Shown piece by piece: positions 1 to 6,746 of a DNA stretch of 11,226 bases (its first letter is position 1; each line of letters starts with the position of its first letter). Position numbers and translations under genes: made by a program. Source of the DNA: Alterirhizorhabdus sp964247265 (lineage in GTDB: Bacteria; Pseudomonadota; Alphaproteobacteria; Sphingomonadales; Sphingomonadaceae); NCBI GenBank assembly GCA_964247265.1, contig CAXTTS010000097.1:1-11226 (forward strand), in the 5' to 3' direction. The notes under the pieces were generated by a model, which did no database searches, was not told the origin of the DNA, and saw only the letters and a program-made list of their open reading frames with translations.

Positions 1-1184
1 GGCCATCGAAAAAAAGCCACCGCTTCGACGATTTTCTCGGGCTGCAGGAAGCCTTCGTCGATTATCACCTGCGCAACACCTCCGACCGGTTCGACTTCGA
101 CTCCGTCCGCGTCGGCGTGCAGCCGTTCCAGGCGGATTTCCGCGGCTTCCTGTTCAACGACAACCAGCTTGGCATCCGCTTCTTCGGCAATCGCGACAAT
201 AACCGCTTCCAGTACAACCTCGCCGCCTTCTGGCGGATGGAGAAGGACACCAACTCCGGCCTGAACGACCCCACGCAGAAGCTGCGCAAGGATTATGTGT
301 TCATCGCCAACCTCTATCGCCAGGATCTGCCGATCCCCGGTCTGACCAGCCAGGTGACGGCGGTGGTGAACGTCAACCGCGAGGATGCGGTGAAGATCGA
401 CGATAACGGCTTTCCCGTGCGCCCCGCTTTGCTCGGCCGGCTTGACGGACGGCATTATGACGTTGCCTATCTCGGCTACAATGCCGATGGCCGGATCGGC
501 CGGCTCAATCTCACCGCCTCGATCTACGGTGCGCTCGGGCAGGATCGAAAGAACTTCTTCACGGGCCGCAATGCCGATATCCGCGCCTTCTTCGGCGCCG
601 CGGAGGCGAGCTATGACGTAAACTTCCTCCGCTTCCGCGTGTCCGGCCTCTATGCCAGCGGCGACAAAAAACCGTTCGACAATAAGGAGACCGGCTTCGA
701 CGCGATCTTCGAAAATCCGATCTTCGCCGGCGCGGACACCAGCTATACGATCCGCCAGTCGATCCCGTTCGCCGGCGGCGGCCGGGTGATCTCGCTGACC
801 GGACGCAATGGCATCCTGAACTCGCTGCGTTCCTCCAAAGAGCAGGGGCAGTCAAACTTCAACAATCCAGGCACGGTGCTGCTGGGCGCCGGCGTCGATG
901 CGGACGTCACGCCGAGGTTCCGCATCTCGGCCAATGTCAATCACTTGTGGTTCGCACATACTCAGGTGTTGCAGGTGCTGCGCACCGAAGGCTCGATCCC
1001 CAAGGATTTCGGCTCGGACTATTCGGTGGCGACGATCTATCGTCCGTCGGCGATCCAGAACGTCGTCTTCCGCCTGTCCGGCGCGGTGATGGAACCGGGG
1101 CGTGGTTTCCGCGACCTGTTCGACACCGGGCCGGGATCGAAGCGCTATTATTCCGTCCTGTTCAACACGATCCTGTCATTCTGA
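1..1184 (+). CDS. Outer-membrane beta-barrel (porin-like) protein, 5' truncated
   Basis: The reading frame is open from base 3 to the TGA at 1182-1184, giving 393 visible residues. No in-frame stop occurs before the left edge, so the N-terminus and signal peptide lie outside the window; the GTG at 117 is internal. The sequence alternates polar and hydrophobic residues, is rich in Asn, Asp, Arg, Tyr and Phe, has short turns, and ends in LFNTILSF. A C-terminal Phe is the usual signal for outer-membrane barrel assembly by the BAM machinery. The early stretch GLQEAFVDYH followed by SVRVGVQPF recalls alginate-export/porin-type barrels, but I cannot name the family. One base separates it from the multihaem cytochrome gene, so the two are very probably co-transcribed and translationally coupled. 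The inferred role is a pore or sheath for the cytochrome; a stand-alone solute porin is the alternative. Confidence 0.8.
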   Translation, partial: PSKKSHRFDDFLGLQEAFVDYHLRNTSDRFDFDSVRVGVQPFQADFRGFLFNDNQLGIRFFGNRDNNRFQYNLAAFWRMEKDTNSGLNDPTQKLRKDYVFIANLYRQDLPIPGLTSQVTAVVNVNREDAVKIDDNGFPVRPALLGRLDGRHYDVAYLGYNADGRIGRLNLTASIYGALGQDRKNFFTGRNADIRAFFGAAEASYDVNFLRFRVSGLYASGDKKPFDNKETGFDAIFENPIFAGADTSYTIRQSIPFAGGGRVISLTGRNGILNSLRSSKEQGQSNFNNPGTVLLGAGVDADVTPRFRISANVNHLWFAHTQVLQVLRTEGSIPKDFGSDYSVATIYRPSAIQNVVFRLSGAVMEPGRGFRDLFDTGPGSKRYYSVLFNTILSF

Positions 1185-1185
1185 G

Positions 1186-4100
1186 ATGGTCATGGGGGCC
1201 GACATCCTGAAACTCCGCCTGACCCGCCCGATGCAGGCCGTGTTCGCGGTCGCGGCGGCGATCGGCCTGTTCGGTTCGGCCCAGCTGATCGCGTCGGAAG
1301 GCGAAAAGCCGCGCGACATCAAATATGCTTTCACACCCCCCGCCCCGCAGAACCAGAGCTGGGACGAAGCGGACGGCAAAAGCGCCGGCTGCGTGAGCTG
1401 CCACACGCAAAGCGACCGCAAGACGATGCACGACAGCACCGCCGTCGTGCTCGGCTGCGTCGACTGCCACGGCGGCGACGTGAAGGCGGTCGGCGATCCG
1501 GAGCTGCCGCACGACGCGCCGGCCTATGTCGCCGCGCGCGACAGGGCGCATGTGCTGCCGCGCTACCCGGCGACGTGGAACTGGCCCAGCTCCGCCAATC
1601 CGAAACGCAGCTACACTTTGCTGAACAAGGAATCGTCCGAATATATCCGCTTCGTCAATCCGTCCGACTATCGTGTCGCCCGCGAAAGCTGCGGCGCCTG
1701 CCACCTGGAGGTGATCGAGGCGGCCGAGCGGTCGCTGATGACGACGGGGGCGATGCTGTGGGGCGGCGCCAGCTACAATAACGGCATCGCGCCGTTCAAG
1801 AATTACGTTTTCGGTGAATCCTATACGACGCATGGCGAGCCGGGATGCATCATCTCCGCCGCTGACAGCTTCTCGCCCGCCGCCAAGATGAAGAACGGCA
1901 AGGATGCGCCATGCGGCCTCACCCCCAATCTCACGCCGGCGCAGACCGCGCGCGGCGCGCTCGCCAAGATGTATCCGCTGCCGACCTGGCATGTCATCCC
2001 GCCGGGCGACATCTTCCGCGTGTTCGAGCGCGGCGGGCGCAACATCAACACCCAGTTCCCCGAGATCGGCCTGCCGAACAGCCTCGGGCTGATCCAGCGG
2101 CTGGAGGAGCCGGGCCGGCCCGATCTGCGCCAGTCCAATCGTGGCGCCGCCACCGGCCTGCGCGTGGCGATCCCCGTGCTCAACATCCACAAGACGCGCC
2201 TCAACGATCCGTTCATGTGGTTCATGGGCACGAACGACCAGCCGGGCGACTATCGCAGCTCCGGCTGCGCGGGCTGCCATGTGATCTATGCCAATGATCG
2301 CGAGCCGACGCACAGCCTGGTCTACGCCAAATATGGCCGCGACGGGCAGACCGCCACGGTCGACCCGACGATCGCAGACCTCACCGAGCGCGAGGGCGCG
2401 CATGGCGAGGGACACAAGGTCAAGGGCGGTGGCCATGACGAGCCGGCGACGCACGCCGTCGATGCGCATGGCGACGCTACCCCCGAGATGGGCGGCGGCG
2501 CGAACACCGTCGCCCATCCGATCGGCGTGGCTGGCGTCAAGGAGAAGGGCCACCCGATCCAGCACGCCTTCACCCGCGCCATCCCGACCGCGCAGTGCAT
2601 GAACTGCCACATGCACCAGCCGAACATCTTCCTGAACAGCTATCTCGGCTACACGATGTGGGATTATGAGTCCGACGCGCCGTTGATGTGGCCCAATCCC
2701 GAAAACCGGCTGAAGCCACGACCGGGCCTGGCTGCCGACGCCTATAAGAAGCAGAAGTACCCAACCGCCGCCGAAGTGCATGAGGTGCTGGAGCGTAACC
2801 CGGAGGCCGCCTCCGCGCGCGGTCTGTGGAGCGACGTGGAGTTCGTCCGGCGTGTCTATGACGATGTGAACCCGAAGGCGACCGACACGCAGTTCGCCGA
2901 TTATCACGGCCACGGCTGGAACTTCCGCGCTATCTTCAAGCGGGACCGCGCGGGCAATTTGCTCGATGCCTCGGGCAAGATCGTCGACCCCAAGGATCCG
3001 GAGAAGTTCCGCCTCTACCGCCGCAATGCGCAAGGGCAGTTCATCGACGAGCATGGCGCCGCCGTCGATCCCGCCGATCCCGAACTCGACACCAAGGCGA
3101 AGAAGCTGTTTCCCGATGTCGGCGAGCAGGCCGGCAAGGCCGTGCATCTGATGGACATCCATGCCGAAAAGGGCATGCAGTGCGCGGATTGCCACTTCGC
3201 GCAGGACAGCCACGGCAACGGCCTCATCTATGGCGAGGTCGCCAATGCGGTGGAGATCGGCTGCAAGGACTGCCACGGCACCGCCGACGCCTTTCCGACC
3301 CTGCGCACGTCCGGCCCGGCAGCGCGGCCGAATGGCACCAATCTCGAACTGCTGCGCAATCCGGACGGCCAGCGCCGCTTCGAATGGAGCACGGATGCCA
3401 GTGGTGAGCGCGTGCTCATCCAGCGGTCGATCGTCGATCCGAAGCTGGAATGGAAGGTCAGCCTCGTGCGCGAGTCGGTGGATCGCGGCAGCGCCCACTT
3501 CAACCCGCTCGCCGCCCGCGCCAAGACGATGGCGAAGAGCGCGGCGGACACCGGCAAATACGCCTGGGGGCCGGGCGTGGCGATGGACGATCGCGCGCAC
3601 AAGGACCCCGACATGGCGTGCTTCACCTGCCATCTGTCGTGGACGACATCGTGCGGCGGCTGCCACTTGCCGATCGAGGCGAACTGGAAGACCAGCAGCC
3701 ACAAATATGACGGCATCGAGACGCGCAACTTCGCTACCTATAATCCGCAGGTCGCGCGCGACGACATGTTCCAGCTGGGCAGGCACCAGACGACCAAGGG
3801 CAACCAGATCGCGCCGATCCGCTCCACCTCCGCGCTGGTACTGAGTTCGACGAACATCAATCGCGAGCGAATCTACATCCAGCAGCCGCCGATCTCGGCA
3901 CCCGGCTTCTCGTCGCAGGCCTTTGCGCCGCACTTCCCGCATACCGTGCGCAAGACCGAAACCAAGACCTGCTCAGACTGCCACCTGTCGGCGGCAAACG
4001 ACAATAACGCGATCATGTCGCAGCTGCTGCTGCTCGGCACCAACTTCGTCAACTTCGTCGGGCTGAACGCCTGGACCGGGCAGGAGCATGGCTTTTCCGC

Positions 4101-5472
4101 CATCCGCGTCACCGAATGGGAGGAGCCGCAGGCGGTGATCGGCTCCTACCTCCAGAAATATGCCTATCCGGACTATTGGAAGCAGCATCAGGATCATGGC
4201 CGCGAACTGATCGACTGGCGGCGCGGGCAGACCTTCGACAAGCGTTTCTCCGGCGAGACCAACGCGATGGAGGAGTTCGCGAACACGCATCAGGCGACCC
4301 CAGGGGCGGCGCGATGCCTGCAATTGCGCGGCGAATATATGTTCGTGGCCGAGGGCAAGGGCGGCTTCCGCGTCTATGACGTCGCCTCGATCGCGAACAA
4401 GGGCTTCTCGGAGCGGATCATCACCGCCCCGGTCTCCCCCCTTGGGCAGGATACCCATGTCGCCAGCACGGACGCGACCTGCATGGCATTGCCGACGATG
4501 CAGGCGATCGCACCCTTGCGGAATACCAAGGCGATGCGTGACGCCAATCAGGAACAGGCGTTCGACGCGATCTACCATTATGCGTTCGTCACCGATGCGG
4601 TGGAGGGGCTGATCGTCGTCAACGTCGATACGATGGCCGATGGCGATCCGCGCAACAACTTTCTGAAGCGCGATGCCGTGTGGAACCCGAACAATGTGCT
4701 CAAGGGAGCGCGCCACATCACTCTGGCCGGCCACTTCGCCTACATCACCACCGATGCCGGCCTCGTGACGGTGGACCTTACCGATCCGATGAAGCCGCTA
4801 CTCGCCTCCGTCGTGCCGCTACGCGATGCCCGCGCGTCGGCCATGCAGTTCCGCTATCTGTGGGTGACGACGGCGGATGGGCTGCAATTGCTCGACGTGA
4901 CGAAGCTGTCCGCGCCGCGCCTGATCCCGGAGGCGACGGTGCCGCTCGCCGATGCGCGCCGCGTCTATCTCGCGCGCACCTACGCCTATGTCGCGGCCAA
5001 GGGCGACGGGCTGGTGATCGTCGATGTGAAGAACCCGGAACGGCCGGCGATCTACCGCAAGGTGACGTTCGACGGGAAATTGAACGACGCCGAGGACGTG
5101 ATCGTCGGCACCACCAACGCCTCGCTCTTCGCTTATGTAGCGGATGGGCGGAACGGGCTGAAGGTGATCCAACTGACCAGCCCGGCCAGCCAGCCGAACT
5201 TCTACGGCTTCTCGCCCGCGCCGATGCCGGAACTGATCGCCTGGGCGAAGACGCCGTCGCCCGCGCTCGCTTTGTCCAAGGGGCTGGATCGCGATCGCGC
5301 GGTGGACGAGACGGGCGGGCAGATCGCGGTCTTCGGTCGCCTCGGCTCGCGCCCGTTCACCCGGCCTGAGATGGAACGCATGTTCCTCAACAGCCGCGGC
5401 GTGCCATATAAGGTTGTGGACACCCCTTCTTTCGCGGACTGGGTGCCGGCGCGGACGGCCGCGGCGCGCTGA
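1186..5472 (+). CDS. Secreted decahaem c-type cytochrome with C-terminal LVIVD-repeat beta-propeller
   Basis: 1428 residues from ATG 1186; ATG 1192 is an equally possible start, and neither has a strong ribosome binding site, consistent with coupling to the barrel gene. A signal peptide or anchor covers residues 1-36 (hydrophobic core VFAVAAAIGLFGSA), with no lipobox. Ten CXXCH motifs start at residues 69, 91, 169, 361, 471, 666, 693, 812, 823 and 929, so c-type haem attachment in the periplasm by the Ccm system is expected. A His-rich stretch (about residues 403-445) precedes motif 5, and a short tandem duplication lies near residues 586-635. From about residue 1040 to 1335 come repeats such as GLIVVNVD, GLVTVDLTDP, GLQLLDVT, GLVIVDVKNP and GLKVIQLT, typical of LVIVD-type propeller blades. 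A tail of about 90 residues follows (GLDRDRAVDE then QIAVFGR). Haem density is far lower than in MtrA-type decahaems. Redox role is well supported; substrate, partner and location outside the cytoplasm are inference. Confidence 0.9.
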   Translation: MVMGADILKLRLTRPMQAVFAVAAAIGLFGSAQLIASEGEKPRDIKYAFTPPAPQNQSWDEADGKSAGCVSCHTQSDRKTMHDSTAVVLGCVDCHGGDVKAVGDPELPHDAPAYVAARDRAHVLPRYPATWNWPSSANPKRSYTLLNKESSEYIRFVNPSDYRVARESCGACHLEVIEAAERSLMTTGAMLWGGASYNNGIAPFKNYVFGESYTTHGEPGCIISAADSFSPAAKMKNGKDAPCGLTPNLTPAQTARGALAKMYPLPTWHVIPPGDIFRVFERGGRNINTQFPEIGLPNSLGLIQRLEEPGRPDLRQSNRGAATGLRVAIPVLNIHKTRLNDPFMWFMGTNDQPGDYRSSGCAGCHVIYANDREPTHSLVYAKYGRDGQTATVDPTIADLTEREGAHGEGHKVKGGGHDEPATHAVDAHGDATPEMGGGANTVAHPIGVAGVKEKGHPIQHAFTRAIPTAQCMNCHMHQPNIFLNSYLGYTMWDYESDAPLMWPNPENRLKPRPGLAADAYKKQKYPTAAEVHEVLERNPEAASARGLWSDVEFVRRVYDDVNPKATDTQFADYHGHGWNFRAIFKRDRAGNLLDASGKIVDPKDPEKFRLYRRNAQGQFIDEHGAAVDPADPELDTKAKKLFPDVGEQAGKAVHLMDIHAEKGMQCADCHFAQDSHGNGLIYGEVANAVEIGCKDCHGTADAFPTLRTSGPAARPNGTNLELLRNPDGQRRFEWSTDASGERVLIQRSIVDPKLEWKVSLVRESVDRGSAHFNPLAARAKTMAKSAADTGKYAWGPGVAMDDRAHKDPDMACFTCHLSWTTSCGGCHLPIEANWKTSSHKYDGIETRNFATYNPQVARDDMFQLGRHQTTKGNQIAPIRSTSALVLSSTNINRERIYIQQPPISAPGFSSQAFAPHFPHTVRKTETKTCSDCHLSAANDNNAIMSQLLLLGTNFVNFVGLNAWTGQEHGFSAIRVTEWEEPQAVIGSYLQKYAYPDYWKQHQDHGRELIDWRRGQTFDKRFSGETNAMEEFANTHQATPGAARCLQLRGEYMFVAEGKGGFRVYDVASIANKGFSERIITAPVSPLGQDTHVASTDATCMALPTMQAIAPLRNTKAMRDANQEQAFDAIYHYAFVTDAVEGLIVVNVDTMADGDPRNNFLKRDAVWNPNNVLKGARHITLAGHFAYITTDAGLVTVDLTDPMKPLLASVVPLRDARASAMQFRYLWVTTADGLQLLDVTKLSAPRLIPEATVPLADARRVYLARTYAYVAAKGDGLVIVDVKNPERPAIYRKVTFDGKLNDAEDVIVGTTNASLFAYVADGRNGLKVIQLTSPASQPNFYGFSPAPMPELIAWAKTPSPALALSKGLDRDRAVDETGGQIAVFGRLGSRPFTRPEMERMFLNSRGVPYKVVDTPSFADWVPARTAAAR

Positions 5473-5506
5473 CGCGCCTCCGCCGCTCCGCTCCAGCGCG
5501 CGCGGC
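5458..5506. terminator. GC hairpin between convergent genes, possible bidirectional terminator
   Basis: The arm 5458-5471 (GCCGCGGCGCGCTG) pairs with 5494-5506 (CAGCGCGCGCGGC): 13 base pairs with a single bulged G at 5463 and a loop of 22 bases. The stem reaches the stop codons of both facing genes (TGA 5470-5472 on plus, TAG 5508-5506 on minus). There is no T-tract on either side, so it is not a classical intrinsic terminator. It could still stop transcription, or protect 3' ends, in both directions. The high GC content of the region makes chance pairing more likely than usual. Confidence 0.45.
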
Positions 5507-5976
5507 TAATCGTCGTCGCGCGTCGCGGCGGGCGGGCAATCCGGGCGAGGCCTGGCCTTGCTCGTCTTACGAACGATTCGCGTGGTCGCGAACTCGGCCG
5601 GCGTCAGCGTGGCCGAACGATCGCCGTCCGCCTTGCCGAACCGCTCGATCGTCTTGACGGCATATTCCTCAAAGCTCAGCCGGCCATCGCCATTGACGTC
5701 GAGCTTGGCAAAGGCCTTGCGCCGTGCGGCCAGAAACTCCTCGCGTGCGATCGCGCCGTTCTTGTCCTTGTCGTAGCGGGAAAAGCGCTTCTCCTCCCGC
5801 GTCTTCTCGCTCGCGGCGGGTGGCTCGGGCAGGTCGGCCGCCGCCAAAGGGATGATCGGGGTGCCCGCAGGCGCGGACGGGATCGGGCTCTCGACGCGCG
5901 CGCTGCCGCTCCACCAGACCACACCGCCGGCCGCCAGCAGCAGCGCCGATCCGGCACCCAGTACGAATTGCTTCAT
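5506..5976 (-). CDS. Small exported EF-hand calcium-binding protein
   Basis: 156 residues starting MKQFVLGAG. I chose ATG 5976-5974 because it has a good ribosome binding site (AAGGGGG, 7 bases upstream) and begins a clear signal peptide or anchor (LLLAAGGVVWW); the longer open frame upstream only shadows the neighbouring gene. A Pro/Ala-rich linker (about residues 30-55) leads to three EF-hand loops: DKDKNGAIAREE, DVNGDGRLSFEE and DGDRSATLTPAE. All three have acidic or oxygen ligands at loop positions 1, 3 and 5 and a Glu at position 12. The tail is basic (RKTSKARPRP) and ends in three Asp. Such proteins bind Ca2+ in the periplasm or at the membrane; the specific partner is unknown. It lies 25 bases after the synthase-like gene and probably shares its transcript, and it converges on the cytochrome gene. 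Confidence 0.85.
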   Translation of the reverse strand: MKQFVLGAGSALLLAAGGVVWWSGSARVESPIPSAPAGTPIIPLAAADLPEPPAASEKTREEKRFSRYDKDKNGAIAREEFLAARRKAFAKLDVNGDGRLSFEEYAVKTIERFGKADGDRSATLTPAEFATTRIVRKTSKARPRPDCPPAATRDDD

Positions 5977-5983
5977 CCACCCA

Positions 5984-5990
5984 CCCCCTT
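5984..5990 (-). promoter_or_regulatory. Ribosome binding site of the EF-hand gene
   Basis: AAGGGGG on the minus strand, 7 bases before ATG 5976. It decides the start in favour of MKQF over the much longer upstream extension of the frame. Confidence 0.7.
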
Positions 5991-6001
5991 GTCGCTCAGG
6001 A

Positions 6002-6652
6002 TCAGCGGCCGCTGATCGCATGCCATAATGCCCGTGCCACCCGCCTTGGCGATCCCTTCCCGCTTTCCTGATGCGCCAGGCCGTCGCGCGCCAGCACCAC
6101 CAGGACGCCAAGGGCGCGCAGCGCACGCGGCCAGCGCAGGGCGGCGACCACGGCCGTTCGTTCGATCGCCAGCCGGCAAGCGGTCGCCCGCTCCGATCCG
6201 TCAAGGGTGGCCAGCGCCCAATATCCGCCGGCGGCACGTACGTCGGTCTCTCGCGCGCCGCCCAGCAACGTTGCGCCGGCCGCGAACAGGCCGCCACCAC
6301 GTAAGCTGGCGTGGCGTTCCACGCTCGCCGCCTCGTCCGTCTCGCCGTCGATCAGGGCGTCCCAGCCGGCGGCGATCGCCGCAAGATCGGCGCCGCTCAC
6401 GCCAGCGGGCAGCAGCTGCTCGCAGATCGCGCGCAGCAAGGGTTCGGGCGGAGGCGGAGCGGTGTCGAGTTGCTCCAGCGCCTCCCGCCACCAGGCCAGC
6501 TTGATCGCCACGATCGGCTGGTTCGGCTCGCGCACGATCGCCCCCAACCGCTCGTCCAGCAGGAACAGCAGCTCGAACGCGGCGCGCGAGGCGCGGGGCA
6601 CGTTCGCCAGCACCAGCGCCATTTCCGGATCGCGGAGCGTGCCAACGGTCAT
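6002..6652 (-). CDS. Short squalene/phytoene synthase-like protein (NDUFAF6-type, probably non-catalytic)
   Basis: 216 residues from ATG 6652-6650 to TGA 6004-6002. The N-terminal half has the all-helical pattern of the trans-isoprenyl synthase (SQS/PSY) family: a helix with RAAFELLFLLDERLG, then PIVAIKLAWWREALE, matching the conserved Q/K-x-x-W-W-R-x-x-L helix, then a segment around AGWDALIDGETDEA, where homologues have the I-x-A-R-x-x-D-L region. At 216 residues it is shorter than the roughly 270-300 usual for catalytic members. I do not see the two DXXXD motifs in the canonical positions that bind the Mg-diphosphate; the only such spacing, DALID, lies where homologues do not use it. It therefore resembles the mitochondrial complex I assembly factor NDUFAF6 and its bacterial relatives more than a carotenoid or hopanoid enzyme. 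First gene of a probable two-gene minus-strand unit with the EF-hand gene. Function unknown. Confidence 0.75.
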   Translation of the reverse strand: MTVGTLRDPEMALVLANVPRASRAAFELLFLLDERLGAIVREPNQPIVAIKLAWWREALEQLDTAPPPPEPLLRAICEQLLPAGVSGADLAAIAAGWDALIDGETDEAASVERHASLRGGGLFAAGATLLGGARETDVRAAGGYWALATLDGSERATACRLAIERTAVVAALRWPRALRALGVLVVLARDGLAHQESGKGSPRRVARALWHAISGR

Positions 6653-6706
6653 CGGGCGAGTCTAAACTGCCCATCCCCGCCGTGCCAGACCCCTGTCGTC
6701 GCAGGA

Positions 6707-6721
6707 TTAATCGAAATTTAG
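6707..6721 (+). promoter_or_regulatory. Possible CtrA-type binding site upstream of the Tad genes
   Basis: TTAA-N7-TTAG, one mismatch from the alphaproteobacterial CtrA consensus TTAA-N7-TTAA. It sits 25 bases before the TadG-like start, in an AT-rich island (6704-6720) within GC-rich surroundings. The first half-site is inside the palindrome GATTAATC (6705-6712). CtrA controls pilus genes in Caulobacter and related bacteria, so the position is sensible. A short motif with one mismatch can occur by chance, and the AT-rich patch could simply be a promoter element. The rest of the 94-base divergent gap (6653-6746) holds no other recognisable signal. Confidence 0.35.
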
Positions 6722-6735
6722 CCGCCGCTTGTCAT

Positions 6736-6746
6736 AGAGGGGCGGA
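6736..6746 (+). promoter_or_regulatory. Ribosome binding site supporting a GTG start
   Basis: AGAGGGG at 6736-6742 lies 4 bases before GTG 6747. The ATG at 6789 has no comparable purine-rich site (only GGGATTTGGGTTGG), so the GTG start is preferred. Confidence 0.55.

Noticed and set aside
1102..1185. Upstream start of the cytochrome gene at 1102, overlapping the barrel gene
   Set aside because: It would put 28 polar residues before the signal peptide and overlap the barrel's C-terminus; starting at 1186 or 1192 leaves a normal export signal.
3161..3844. A 227-residue plus-strand open frame within the cytochrome gene
   Set aside because: The translation is low-complexity Arg/Ala/Ser/Pro, typical of a shifted frame in GC-rich DNA, and it overlaps haem motifs 6-9 of the real frame.
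1162..3942. A 926-residue open frame on the minus strand opposite the cytochrome gene
   Set aside because: It is in register with the sense codons, so its stops can only arise from sense TTA, CTA or TCA codons, which are rare in GC-rich genes. The frame ends at sense TCA codons (1162 and 3973). The translation is Arg/Ala/Val-rich with no recognisable domain, while the sense strand has ten haem motifs.
5977..6300. N-terminal extension of the EF-hand gene by 108 residues
   Set aside because: It overlaps the synthase-like gene, has no domain features, and the internal ATG at 5976 has a good ribosome binding site and begins a signal peptide.
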